The notes below the pieces were generated by a model. The model saw only the letters and a list, made by a program, of their open reading frames with translations, had not been told where the DNA came from and did no database searches. Of a DNA stretch of 64,000 bases, positions 34,455 to 43,379 are shown piece by piece. Positions within the stretch are counted from its first letter, which is position 1; every line of letters begins with the position of its first letter. The DNA comes from Tenacibaculum sp. SZ-18 (GTDB lineage: Bacteria > Bacteroidota > Bacteroidia > Flavobacteriales > Flavobacteriaceae), in assembly GCF_002813915.1 (NCBI RefSeq), contig NZ_CP019335.1, positions 3,703,777 through 3,767,776 on the forward strand. The letters are read 5' to 3'. The position numbers and the translations under genes were made by a program.

Positions 34455-34706
34455 TTATTTCTTCATAGCTCCTTTTATAACACCAATAATTACCATTAAT
34501 ACACCACCACCAACAGTTCCTCCCGCAATACTACCAACGATTCCACCTAAATCTAATCCTAACATTCCTAGTAAATGACCACCAAGTCCGCCTCCTAGAA
34601 TTCCAACAACGGAATTCCACAATGTACCCACTGAGAATTTTTTTAATGCAGCGCCAGCTAAGTTTCCACCCAAAGCTCCTGTAAGTAAACTAATGATTAA
34701 TTCCAT
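34455..34706 (-). CDS. Small glycine-rich membrane protein
   Basis: The 83-aa protein is very hydrophobic and Gly-rich (LGGNLAGAAL; ILGGGLGGHLLGMLGL; IAGGTVGGGVLMVIIG). It probably forms two or three membrane helices with GxxxG-type packing. Similar short proteins without known function are common in bacteria. It stands alone between the helicase gene and the inserted region at 34.8 kb. Confidence 0.65.
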   Translation of the reverse strand: MELIISLLTGALGGNLAGAALKKFSVGTLWNSVVGILGGGLGGHLLGMLGLDLGGIVGSIAGGTVGGGVLMVIIGVIKGAMKK

Positions 34707-34772
34707 AATTAATTGATTTAAAATTTGTTATTGCGTTTTGAAGATAACGAAAACTAACTCAAAATCATAAGG

Positions 34773-34817
34773 TTAATAACCAATATGAAATAAAGCATCT
34801 TATATGTTTAATTCTAG
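34773..34817 (-). repeat. Decayed copy of the 3' end of the aspartoacylase-family gene
   Basis: Positions 34773-34800 match 35371-35398 with one mismatch in 28 bp; weaker similarity continues to about 34817. On the minus strand it encodes DALFHIGY followed by a stop, exactly the C-terminus of the intact gene at 35371, preceded by a stop codon. The hypothetical membrane-protein gene lies between the two copies. Confidence 0.7.
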
Positions 34818-34826
34818 AAATTTGTT

Positions 34827-35354
34827 TTAGTTTGCTAAAAATAGATAGAGATTATGAGAAATTGAATATGTAATTATCATAAAGATTAATAGAATAAATT
34901 CGTCCTTTTTTAAGTTTATTTTTTTTGCAATTATGATCCCCATACATGCAATTAAGGAAAAAAGAAGGAGATAAATTGTTAGATTAATTTCTTCATAATG
35001 AATGTAGCAAATAAGTGATTTATTAAAGCTGTAAAATGAATATCTGATTAAAGAATAGAATTCAAACCAAAAAGAAACTGAAAGTGAGAATATTAATAAA
35101 AGTCGTATACAATATTTTAATGACGACTTGACTTTGATAAAAGCAAGACAAGAGCAGATGATGAGTATTACATTTAATAAAAGCAGAAGGTATAACTTTT
35201 CCGATGTTTGATTAAGTTCAAGTTTTAGAGGAAGTAGTTTTGTGAAATAAGGAAATGACAAATGCCAAAATAATATGAAGATTCTATATGACAAGACAAA
35301 AAAAATGATGTCAACAATTACTTTTTTGTACCTATTAAATTTTCTCCCTGACAT
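34827..35354 (-). CDS. Hypothetical multi-pass membrane protein
   Basis: The 175-aa protein has about five hydrophobic segments (VIVDIIFFVLSYRIFILFWH; LYLLLLLNVILIICSCLAFI; LLLIFSLSVSFWFEF; YLLLFSLIACMGIIIA; ILLIFMIITYSISHNLYLFL). No family is recognised. It is AT-rich and rich in Phe, Leu and Ile. It sits between the intact aspartoacylase-family gene and a duplicated fragment of that gene's 3' end, so it may have been inserted there. Confidence 0.55.
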   Translation of the reverse strand: MSGRKFNRYKKVIVDIIFFVLSYRIFILFWHLSFPYFTKLLPLKLELNQTSEKLYLLLLLNVILIICSCLAFIKVKSSLKYCIRLLLIFSLSVSFWFEFYSLIRYSFYSFNKSLICYIHYEEINLTIYLLLFSLIACMGIIIAKKINLKKDEFILLIFMIITYSISHNLYLFLAN

Positions 35355-35370
35355 ATATTAGTTAATGTAA

Positions 35371-36333
35371 TTAATAACCAATATGAAACAAAGCATCTCC
35401 TAAGTTTACCACTGGAAAATTGTTTTTAGCAATTATGTATCCATCTTTTGGAGCTTTCACAGGAAATTTAGTTTCACCGTAAGTATCCATAATAAAACCA
35501 AGAATTTCTCCTTTAGAAATAGCTGCACCGTTTTCAACTTTGGTATTAAATATGCCTGCGGCTTTTGCTCGAATCCAGCTTCTTTTTTCAATAGTAATTA
35601 CTGAGTTGTTTTGAGGAATTTCGATTGATTCACTAATCATCTTAAAATGTCTAAGAATTCGTAATGTTCCGTAAATCCCTTCTTGAATAGCATGTTCGTC
35701 AAGTCTTAGTGATTCTCCACCTTCATAAACAATCACCGGTATGTTATGTTTGAAACATTCATTTCTGAATGACTTAGGAATAGCTTTAGAAGGAAAAACG
35801 AAGGGTGCGTTAAATAAATCTGCTAGATTTTTTCCTCTTTCATCTTGTGGTGTGAATCGAATTTGAGGAAAGTTACTACGTTGCGCTCCTCCAGTATGGA
35901 AATCAATGGCGAAATCAACATTCTTAGTAATTTCTTTCATTAAATAATAAGCAAGTCTGCTTGCTAAAGAACCTTTTCTAGAACCAGGAAAACTTCGGTT
36001 TACATCTTTTCCATGTAGTTCACGAGAAAAACTTAGGAAACCAAAGATGTTTAAAAGCGGAACTACAATCACACAACCTCTATGAATTTTATACGATTTG
36101 TCAATCAACATTCTACGAACCAATTCAATGCTATTTGTTTCATCGCCATGTAAACCTCCTTGTAATAAAATAGTCGGACCTAATTCTTTTCCATTAAAAA
36201 CATATACCGGAATTTCAATTACAGTTCCAGTAGGTAATCTATCAACAGGAATTTTAATGAGTTTCGATTCACCCAAGCCAATTTTTTCTCCACGTATACT
36301 TATCTCTTCGTTCTTGAATTCTTTGTCGAACAT
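35371..36333 (-). CDS. Succinylglutamate desuccinylase/aspartoacylase family protein (RimB-like)
   Basis: The 320-aa protein belongs to the M14-like zinc hydrolase family. Zinc ligands are in GGLHGDETNS (His and Glu, near 60) and DFHTGG (His, near 142); the catalytic Glu is in IVYEGGESLR. Its start overlaps the end of rimK by 34 nt. In pseudomonads a protein of this family (RimB) works with RimK and the protease RimA in modification of ribosomal protein S6. The overlap argues for a similar partnership here. The last codons are duplicated at 34773. Confidence 0.85.
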   Translation of the reverse strand: MFDKEFKNEEISIRGEKIGLGESKLIKIPVDRLPTGTVIEIPVYVFNGKELGPTILLQGGLHGDETNSIELVRRMLIDKSYKIHRGCVIVVPLLNIFGFLSFSRELHGKDVNRSFPGSRKGSLASRLAYYLMKEITKNVDFAIDFHTGGAQRSNFPQIRFTPQDERGKNLADLFNAPFVFPSKAIPKSFRNECFKHNIPVIVYEGGESLRLDEHAIQEGIYGTLRILRHFKMISESIEIPQNNSVITIEKRSWIRAKAAGIFNTKVENGAAISKGEILGFIMDTYGETKFPVKAPKDGYIIAKNNFPVVNLGDALFHIGY

Positions 36334-37202
36334 TTCTTTTCTAAATATTTAATAATTCCTTCTGCCACATTCAGTCTTGTATAAGCCTCAACACCTTGCA
36401 AACCTGGAGTAGAATTTACTTCGATTAATAATGGACCTCTTTTCGATCTAATTAAATCAACTCCAGCTATTGGTAAACCTAAATAGTTAGCCGCTTTAAT
36501 TGCCATAGTTTTTTCTTGATTCGTCAGTTGAACTTTCGAGCCTGAACCACCTCTATGAATATTCGATCTAAAATCGTCGTCTAATCCTTTTCTCTTCATC
36601 GCAGAAATTACTTTATCTCCAGCAACAATCACTCTGATATCCTCACTATTACTTTCTTTTACAAATTCTTGAAGTAAAATATGCATGTTCATTCGGTAGA
36701 ACGTATCTATAATGGATTTTGCTGATTTTTTACTTTCCGCTAACATAACACCCATTCCTTGAGTTCCTTCTTGCATTTTTATAATTACCGGGGCACCACC
36801 TAATAATTCAATTTGCTCTTTGATATTTTCTGGGTTTACAGAAAATAGTGTATCAGGAATCGGAATTCCTTTTCTGTTCATAATTTGTAGTGTGCGAACT
36901 TTGTTTTGAGCTCTTATAATTCCTAAAGAACGAGCGGAACTAAATACGTCATTCATTTCAAATTCTTTAACAACGGCAGCTCCATGTCTAGTTGCTGATG
37001 CTCCAATTCTAGGTATAATTATATCAGGCTCATCAATAATATTTTCACCATCATAAATAATTTCCCTTTTTCCACCACTCAATTTAATGGAACATCTCAT
37101 GTGATTGATGATACTTACATCATGACCTCTTTTGGTGGCTTCGTCATATAATCTTTTTGTAGAATAAACATGTTCACCTACGGAAAGAATAAAAATGTTC
37201 AT
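36300..37202 (-). CDS. rimK: RimK family ATP-grasp ligase (ribosomal protein S6--L-glutamate ligase)
   Basis: The protein is 300 aa. An N-terminal RimK domain (about 1-95) is followed by an ATP-grasp domain with PVIIKMQEGTQGMGVMLAES (ATP lysine and glycine loop), ILLQEFVKES, and the Mg-binding IRSKRGPLLIEVNSTPGLQG. RimK adds glutamate residues to the C-terminus of S6. The 34-nt overlap with the downstream aspartoacylase gene suggests coupled translation. It is divergent from the BNR-repeat gene. Confidence 0.9.
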   Translation of the reverse strand: MNIFILSVGEHVYSTKRLYDEATKRGHDVSIINHMRCSIKLSGGKREIIYDGENIIDEPDIIIPRIGASATRHGAAVVKEFEMNDVFSSARSLGIIRAQNKVRTLQIMNRKGIPIPDTLFSVNPENIKEQIELLGGAPVIIKMQEGTQGMGVMLAESKKSAKSIIDTFYRMNMHILLQEFVKESNSEDIRVIVAGDKVISAMKRKGLDDDFRSNIHRGGSGSKVQLTNQEKTMAIKAANYLGLPIAGVDLIRSKRGPLLIEVNSTPGLQGVEAYTRLNVAEGIIKYLEKKCSTKNSRTKR

Positions 37203-37377
37203 ATGGCTTTTTTTACAAATCTAGTTAAAATATAAAACGGAACTTGTAGGTTAAATATAATTATTAAAATACAAGTAAAACTTGAAACTTTAACACTTTG
37301 GAATACCTGTGATTACTAAAAAAGTAGCATCAGGTGAAAACTATTTTTTACTTTTGAGATTACTTAAACCAAACCAA

Positions 37378-40212
37378 ATGAAAAAAACACTTTCCTTTTT
37401 ACTGCTTTTAGGAGCTACAGTTTATGGTCAACAAAACGCAACTTCGTCTGAAGTAGTGAAAGAGGCTCTGGCAAAGAAGCGAGCTATGACGAAAAACTCG
37501 CTAGTTAAAAATATTCCATTTACAAATATTGGTCCTACAATTATGAGTGGAAGAGTGGTTGATATTGATGTAAATCCACAAAACACAAATGAATTTTATG
37601 TTGGTTATGCATCTGGTGGATTATGGCACACAAAAAATAACGGGAATACATTTACGCCAGTTATGGATAATACCGATACTCAAAATATTGGTGATATTGC
37701 GGTTGATTGGAAAAGTAACACAATTTGGGTTGGAACAGGAGAAAACAATTCTTCGAGATCATCGTATGCTGGTATTGGAATTTTGAAATCAACTGATGGA
37801 GGAGAAAATTGGGAAAATGTTGGTTTGTTCGATTCTCATCATATCGGTCGATTATTGATAAACCCGAATAATCCTGATGAAGTAGTTGTAGGTGCTTTAG
37901 GTCATTTATATTCTTCAAACAACGAGAGAGGAATTTATAAAACTACAGATGGAGGTAAAACATGGAAAAGAACTTTATTCATAAACGATGACACAGGAAT
38001 TATAGATGTGCAACACGCACCAAATAATTTTAATGTACTGTATGCGGCTTCTTGGGAAAGGGAACGTAAAGCATGGAACTTTGAAGGAAATGGGAAAAAC
38101 TCAGCAATTTATAAATCTGAAGACGGTGGAAATTCGTGGAAGAAAATCTCTGAGAATAATGGGTTTCCAAATGGAGATGGTGTTGGTAGAATTGGATTAG
38201 CGGTTTATGATGAAAATACCGTGTATGCTTCACACGATAGTCAGTTTAGAAGAAAGAAAGAAGAGAAGAAAAAGTCATCAACGAGTGGTTTAACGAAAGA
38301 AGATTTCAAAACAATGTCGGTTGAATCGTTTTTAGGATTATCAGATAAAAAATTGAATTCTTACTTGAAAATGAATGGTTTTCAAGAAAAGTATCGTGCT
38401 GAAAATGTCAAACAAATGGTGCGTTCAGGTTCTGCAAAACCTATTGATTTAGCAAAATATTTAGAAGATGCTAATTCGTTATTATTTGATACCCCAGTTG
38501 TAGGAGCTGAGGTTTTTAAAACTACAAACGGAGGAAAATCTTGGAAAAAAACACACGAGGGTTATTTAGATGATTTATACTATTCTTACGGATATTATTT
38601 TGGAGAAATTAGAGTTGATCCCCAAGATAAAGATGGAATTTATATTTTGGGAGTGCCAATTTTAAAATCTAAAGATGGAGGAAAGACTTTTACCTCTATC
38701 AGTAGAGAAAATGTTCATGCAGATCATCAAGCCTTATGGGTTAATTCTAAAGTTCAAGGTCATTTAATCGACGGAAATGACGGAGGTTTAAATGTTTCAT
38801 ATGATGATGGAAAGAGTTGGTTGAAATTAAATACACCACCAGTTGGACAGTTTTATGCTATTTATGCAGATAATCAAAAATCTTATAATATTTACGGAGG
38901 TTTACAAGATAACGGAGTATGGACTGCAAACAATAATGTAAAAAACAATAAAGCTTGGTTACAGTCTGGAAAGAACCCATACGAATCAATTATGGGTGGT
39001 GATGGAATGCAAGTTCAGGTAGATGATAGAAATCCTGATATTGTATATACAGGTTATCAGTTTGGGAATTACTTCAGAATTGATAGAGCTTCAGGAAAAC
39101 AAAAGTATATCCAGCCGAAGCACGTTTTAGGTGAAAATCCGTATCGTTTCAACTGGCAAACACCTATTCATTTATCATCACATAATCAAGATATCTTGTA
39201 TTTAGGAGGTAATAAATTACATCGATCTTTAAATCAGGGAAATGATTGGGAAACAATCTCAGAAGATTTAACAAAAGGAGGTAAAAAAGGAAATGTTGCT
39301 TATGGAACATTGACATCAATTAGTGAAAGTCCTTTTCAATTTGGATTAATATACACAGGTTCAGATGATGGTTTAGTTCACATAACTAAAAACGGTGGTG
39401 GAAGCTGGGAAGTAATTTCTAATGCATTACCAAAAGATTTATGGGTGAGTAGGGTAATTGCTTCAAAACACAAGAAAGAACGTGTGTATGTTACGTTAAA
39501 CGGATACAGATGGGATGATTTTAATTCGTATGTGTATGTTTCTAATGATTACGGTAAAACTTGGGAAAACATAGGTAAAACAATTCCGGCTTCTCCAGTT
39601 AATGTTATTAAAGAAGATTCTGAAAGACCTAATTTACTATATCTTGGAACTGATAATGGACTGTATACTTCTTTTAACGGAGGAAGTACTTGGGAAATTT
39701 TTCATAAGAATTTACCCAATGTTGCAGTTCATGATGTTGTGATTCAACCAGAAGCTAAAGAATTAATCGTTGGTACTCATGGAAGAAGTTTGTACAAAGC
39801 TAATATAAAATCCTTACAAGAGTTTGCTCAGGGAGTTCGTGAACGCGATAGAAATGAATTATTTTCTATTGAAAATATCAGAAAAAGAAGATCATGGGGG
39901 AACACATGGAGCAAATGGCTGAAGCCAAATACACCAGAATTAAACATTCCTTTTTACACAAATAAGAATGGAAAAGTTATAATTGATATTTATAAAGATG
40001 ATATCAAAGTGAACTCGTTAACGGTAAATGGAGAAAAAGGATTTAATGAGGTAATGTTTGATGTTTCATTTAACGAGAAAGGACTAAAAGATTTTAAAAA
40101 AGAGAAAAAGGCCGTAATTATATCGAAAGCAAAGAATGGAATAACATATTTACCCAAAGGAAATTATGTTGTTAAGTTGGCTGGAGAAGAACAAAATTTT
40201 GAAATTAAGTAG
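37378..40212 (+). CDS. Exported BNR/VPS10 (sortilin-like) repeat protein
   Basis: The protein is 944 aa from MKKTLSFLLLLGATVYGQ, a clear signal peptide. An in-frame GTG start at 37309 lies ahead of the signal peptide and is rejected. Repeated Asp-box motifs (STDGGENW, TTDGGKTW, SEDGGNSW, TTNGGKSW, SKDGGKTF, TKNGGGSWE, SFNGGSTW) define beta-propeller blades. Residues about 300-370 form a Lys/Glu-rich insertion. The C-terminal about 100 residues form a beta-rich domain. Related Bacteroidota proteins are called glycosyl hydrolases or sortilins, but no catalytic residue is identifiable. It is 5 nt upstream of folB. Confidence 0.85.
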   Translation: MKKTLSFLLLLGATVYGQQNATSSEVVKEALAKKRAMTKNSLVKNIPFTNIGPTIMSGRVVDIDVNPQNTNEFYVGYASGGLWHTKNNGNTFTPVMDNTDTQNIGDIAVDWKSNTIWVGTGENNSSRSSYAGIGILKSTDGGENWENVGLFDSHHIGRLLINPNNPDEVVVGALGHLYSSNNERGIYKTTDGGKTWKRTLFINDDTGIIDVQHAPNNFNVLYAASWERERKAWNFEGNGKNSAIYKSEDGGNSWKKISENNGFPNGDGVGRIGLAVYDENTVYASHDSQFRRKKEEKKKSSTSGLTKEDFKTMSVESFLGLSDKKLNSYLKMNGFQEKYRAENVKQMVRSGSAKPIDLAKYLEDANSLLFDTPVVGAEVFKTTNGGKSWKKTHEGYLDDLYYSYGYYFGEIRVDPQDKDGIYILGVPILKSKDGGKTFTSISRENVHADHQALWVNSKVQGHLIDGNDGGLNVSYDDGKSWLKLNTPPVGQFYAIYADNQKSYNIYGGLQDNGVWTANNNVKNNKAWLQSGKNPYESIMGGDGMQVQVDDRNPDIVYTGYQFGNYFRIDRASGKQKYIQPKHVLGENPYRFNWQTPIHLSSHNQDILYLGGNKLHRSLNQGNDWETISEDLTKGGKKGNVAYGTLTSISESPFQFGLIYTGSDDGLVHITKNGGGSWEVISNALPKDLWVSRVIASKHKKERVYVTLNGYRWDDFNSYVYVSNDYGKTWENIGKTIPASPVNVIKEDSERPNLLYLGTDNGLYTSFNGGSTWEIFHKNLPNVAVHDVVIQPEAKELIVGTHGRSLYKANIKSLQEFAQGVRERDRNELFSIENIRKRRSWGNTWSKWLKPNTPELNIPFYTNKNGKVIIDIYKDDIKVNSLTVNGEKGFNEVMFDVSFNEKGLKDFKKEKKAVIISKAKNGITYLPKGNYVVKLAGEEQNFEIK

Positions 40213-40217
40213 ATTGA

Positions 40218-40580
40218 ATGGGAATTATTAAAGTGACAGACATCCGATTGTTTACGAATCATGGATGTTTAGATGAGGAAGCGAGAATTGGTTCAGAGTA
40301 CAGAGTTGATATTGAAGTGAAAGCAGATTTAATGAAGTCAGCCGAAACTGATGATTTAGAAGATACTGTTGACTACGTTCATTTGAATAAAATAGCCAAA
40401 GAAGAAATGGCCATTCGTTCAAAACTACTTGAAAAAGTAGCAAAACGAATTATTGATAGAATTTTTAATGAAATAAAAATGGTTGAAGAAGCAATCGTAA
40501 GTATCTCAAAACTAAACCCTCCCATTGGTGGAAATGTAGGTGAAGTAACAATTGTATTGTCAAATACACGTAAAAATTAA
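40218..40580 (+). CDS. folB: Dihydroneopterin aldolase
   Basis: The 120-aa protein has the FolB tunnelling fold signature: VTDIRLFTNHGCLDEEARIG, DTVDYVHLNKIA and the conserved Glu/Lys in VSISKLNPPIGG. It cleaves dihydroneopterin to 6-hydroxymethyl-dihydropterin and glycolaldehyde in folate synthesis. It begins 5 nt after the BNR-protein stop, so it is probably co-transcribed with it. Confidence 0.88.
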   Translation: MGIIKVTDIRLFTNHGCLDEEARIGSEYRVDIEVKADLMKSAETDDLEDTVDYVHLNKIAKEEMAIRSKLLEKVAKRIIDRIFNEIKMVEEAIVSISKLNPPIGGNVGEVTIVLSNTRKN

Positions 40581-40587
40581 AAAATAC

Positions 40588-40617
40588 TTGCTGTAAATTA
40601 GAAAAGTATTAAATTTG
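40588..40617 (+). promoter_or_regulatory. Promoter of tRNA-Cys
   Basis: TTG (40588-40590), a 19-nt spacer and TAAATTTG (40610-40617) match the Bacteroidota consensus. The tRNA begins 13 nt downstream of the -7 box. Confidence 0.7.
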
Positions 40618-40630
40618 CATTCTCACAAAA

Positions 40631-40701
40631 GGTGTCGTGGCCGAGTGGCTAGGCAGTGGTCTGCAACACCATCTACAGCGGTTCGAATCCGCTCGACACC
40701 T
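40631..40701 (+). tRNA. tRNA-Cys (anticodon GCA)
   Basis: A full cloverleaf is visible: acceptor stem GGTGTCG / CGACACC, anticodon loop CTGCAAC with anticodon GCA, and T-arm GCGGTTCGAATCCGC. The discriminator is T; CCA is not encoded. It has its own promoter and a following terminator. Confidence 0.95.
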
Positions 40702-40702
40702 C

Positions 40703-40734
40703 AAAAAGCTTTTACATTATGTAAAAGCTTTTTT
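40703..40734 (+). terminator. Terminator after tRNA-Cys
   Basis: The stem AAAAAGCTTTTAC / GTAAAAGCTTTTT is followed by T residues, immediately after the tRNA. Confidence 0.9.
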
Positions 40735-40794
40735 ATGTCCTATTATCAAATTATTAACTTTAAGTTTCGTTAAAATTTCAGATATTTGTTTCCT

Positions 40795-41640
40795 ATGCGT
40801 ATATATCCAATAGAAACAGGTAACTTTAAGCTTGATGGTGGAGCCATGTTTGGCGTAGTTCCAAAGTCTTTATGGGAAAGAACAAATCCGGCAGATTCCA
40901 AAAATATGATTGAAATGGGAATGCGTTGTATGCTCATTGAAGATGGAAATCGATTAACATTAATTGATACTGGAATTGGAAATAAACAGTCCGATAAGTT
41001 TTTTGGATATTATTATTTATATGGCGATTTTTCATTAGATGCTTCTCTAGCTAAACACGGTTTTCACCGAGATGATATTACTGATGTGTTTTTAACACAC
41101 TTACATTTTGATCATTGTGGAGGTGCTATTCAATGGAATAAAAATAGAACTGGTTTTGAGCCAGCTTTTAAGAACGCAAGGTTTTGGAGTAATAGTCGTC
41201 ATTGGGATTGGGCTGTAAATCCAAACCCAAGAGAAAAAGCATCATTCCTTTCAGAGAATATTTTACCGATAGAGGAAAGCGGACAATTAAATTTTTTGCA
41301 TTTAAATGCAAAAGATTATGTTGGGTTTGATGTGATTTTTAAAGATGGTCATACAGAAAAACAAATGTTGCCAAAAATCGAATATCAAGGAAAAATAATT
41401 GTTTTTATGGCAGATTTATTACCAACCGCAGGTCATATACCACTTCCATACGTTATGGGTTATGATACAAGGCCTTTACTGACGTTAAAAGAGAAAGAAG
41501 CATTTTTAACTGAGGCCGCAGATAAGGAATATTTCTTATTCCTAGAACACGATGCATATAACGAATTGATTACAGTAAAGCACACCGAAAAAGGTGTGCG
41601 ATTAAATGAGACTTACAAATTTACAGATATATTTAATTAA
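40795..41640 (+). CDS. MBL-fold metallo-hydrolase
   Basis: The protein is 281 aa from MRIYPIETG; a TTG start three codons upstream is less likely. The metallo-beta-lactamase motif HLHFDHCGG (HxHxDH) is near residue 98, with further ligands in FKDGHTEKQ (His), MADLLP (Asp) and FLEHDAY (His). Members include lactonases and other hydrolases; the substrate is unknown. It is 5 nt upstream of the S8 lipoprotein gene, so both probably form an operon. Confidence 0.88.
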   Translation: MRIYPIETGNFKLDGGAMFGVVPKSLWERTNPADSKNMIEMGMRCMLIEDGNRLTLIDTGIGNKQSDKFFGYYYLYGDFSLDASLAKHGFHRDDITDVFLTHLHFDHCGGAIQWNKNRTGFEPAFKNARFWSNSRHWDWAVNPNPREKASFLSENILPIEESGQLNFLHLNAKDYVGFDVIFKDGHTEKQMLPKIEYQGKIIVFMADLLPTAGHIPLPYVMGYDTRPLLTLKEKEAFLTEAADKEYFLFLEHDAYNELITVKHTEKGVRLNETYKFTDIFN

Positions 41641-41645
41641 TAAAC

Positions 41646-43313
41646 ATGAAACTTATAAAACCAATTTTATATTCAACTGTAGCAGTTGCATTAGCAAGTT
41701 GTTCTACAGCGGGTAATATTGCGAAAAAAGAAGTGCCACAAGGGCCAAATACAGTTATTGATATTCCAGCTAAAAAAGCTGAGTTAACTAACGCTGAAGG
41801 AAAAAACTGGCAACATTATGACCTAGCTACTGATACGATTCCTGGGATGAGTGTTTATAAAGCATATGACTTCCTAAAAGGAAAAAAAGGTGTCGAAGTT
41901 ATTGTTGGTGTTGTTGATAGTGGAACGGATTTAAAGCACGAAGATCTTAAAGATGTTGCTTGGGTAAATGAAGATGAAATTCCAGGTAACGGAATTGACG
42001 ATGATAAAAACGGATATGTAGATGATATCAATGGATGGAATTTCTTAGGTGATTCGTACAAAGAATTATTAGAATATCAAAGAATTATGCAAAACCCATC
42101 AATTGCTGATGCTACAACTGCAGCTGAAGTTAAGGAATTCTATAATAAAGAGCTTGAAAAAGTTAAAAAAGGAATTCAAAGAGTTGAGCAAAACAGCATG
42201 ACTTATGGTAAAATGTTAGAAGGTGTTATTGATGCAGATAAAAAATTCACAAAACATTTTAAAACTGCAGATTACACAAGTCAGGATATTTTAGGGATTA
42301 AAGAGAATGCAGATCTAGAAAGTTCTGTTGCTGTAGCAAAACAAATTTTTGGTTTCGGAATTGGATCACTTCAAGAAGCAAAATCAGAGTTAGAAGGAGC
42401 GGTGAATTATTTTAAAGGAAAATTAGAGTCTGATAAGGCAATGATTTCTGGTGATTTATTAAAGCAAAATTATCGTAAAATAGTTGGAGATAATCCAGAA
42501 GATATAAATGATAGTCCAGGGTACGGTAACCCAAATTCTGGTCATTCAGTGAAAGATGAGTCACACGGAACTCATGTTTCAGGAATAATCGGAGCTACAA
42601 GAGGTAATGGAAAAGGAATGGATGGTGTTGCTAACAATGTGAAAATTATGGCAGTTCGTTCAGTACCAGATGGTGATGAGTATGATAAAGATGTTGCATT
42701 AGGAATTCGTTATGCAGTTGATAACGGTGCTAAAGTAATTAATACAAGTTTTGGTAAAGGATACTCTCCCCACAAAGACTGGGTTTACGATGCAATTAAA
42801 TATGCAGCAGAGAAAGATGTATTAATTGTAAATGCTGCTGGAAACTCTAGTGAAAATATCGATATTGATAAAACATATCCAAACGATGCTCCAGATCAAT
42901 TAAATGAAGTTTCGGATAACTTCATTACAATTGGTGCAATGAGTTCAAATTATAATAAAAACTTACCAGCAACTTTCACAAACTATGGTAAAATAAATGT
43001 TGATGTTTTCGCACCGGGTGTAGCTGTTTATTCAACTACTCCAGAAAACGAGTATGGTAAGAAGAGTGGGACGTCAATGGCATCTCCTGCAACGGCAGGT
43101 GTAGCTGCTTTAGTCCGTTCTTATTATCCACAGCTTTCTGCAAGCCAAGTGAAAAGAATCTTAATGAATTCTGGTACTAAAATTGATTTTAAGGTTGTAA
43201 AGCCAGGTACAAAGGATGAATTAGTATCATTCTCTGAATTATCTGTTTCAGGTCGTGTTGTTAATGCTTACAATGCATTAAAAATGGCTGACAGATTAGT
43301 AAATGGAAAATAA
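41646..43313 (+). CDS. S8 family serine protease, lipoprotein, with a long insertion
   Basis: The protein is 555 aa. It has a lipoprotein signal peptide (VAVALASCSTAG, lipobox Cys19) and a subtilase domain with Asp91 (VGVVDSGTDLKHED), His307 (ESHGTHVSG) and Ser477 (GTSMASPATAG). About 215 residues separate Asp and His, against 30-60 in ordinary subtilisins. The extra segment (about 120-290) is Lys/Glu-rich and helical. No T9SS sorting domain is present, so the protein is probably tethered in the envelope. It may act in quality control; the substrate is unknown. Confidence 0.9.
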   Translation: MKLIKPILYSTVAVALASCSTAGNIAKKEVPQGPNTVIDIPAKKAELTNAEGKNWQHYDLATDTIPGMSVYKAYDFLKGKKGVEVIVGVVDSGTDLKHEDLKDVAWVNEDEIPGNGIDDDKNGYVDDINGWNFLGDSYKELLEYQRIMQNPSIADATTAAEVKEFYNKELEKVKKGIQRVEQNSMTYGKMLEGVIDADKKFTKHFKTADYTSQDILGIKENADLESSVAVAKQIFGFGIGSLQEAKSELEGAVNYFKGKLESDKAMISGDLLKQNYRKIVGDNPEDINDSPGYGNPNSGHSVKDESHGTHVSGIIGATRGNGKGMDGVANNVKIMAVRSVPDGDEYDKDVALGIRYAVDNGAKVINTSFGKGYSPHKDWVYDAIKYAAEKDVLIVNAAGNSSENIDIDKTYPNDAPDQLNEVSDNFITIGAMSSNYNKNLPATFTNYGKINVDVFAPGVAVYSTTPENEYGKKSGTSMASPATAGVAALVRSYYPQLSASQVKRILMNSGTKIDFKVVKPGTKDELVSFSELSVSGRVVNAYNALKMADRLVNGK

Positions 43314-43333
43314 TCTACAGAAGAAATAAATAT

Positions 43334-43361
43334 AAAAGAGCATTATCCAATGCTCTTTTTT
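43334..43361 (+). terminator. Terminator after the S8 lipoprotein gene
   Basis: The stem AAAAGAGCAT / ATGCTCTTTT is followed by T residues; it lies just upstream of the M1 peptidase gene. Confidence 0.85.
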
Positions 43362-43379
43362 TGATTAAAATATAAAGAG

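Noticed and set aside
37309..37377. In-frame N-terminal extension of the BNR-repeat protein
   Set aside because: It starts with GTG and lies before a clear signal peptide beginning at 37378.
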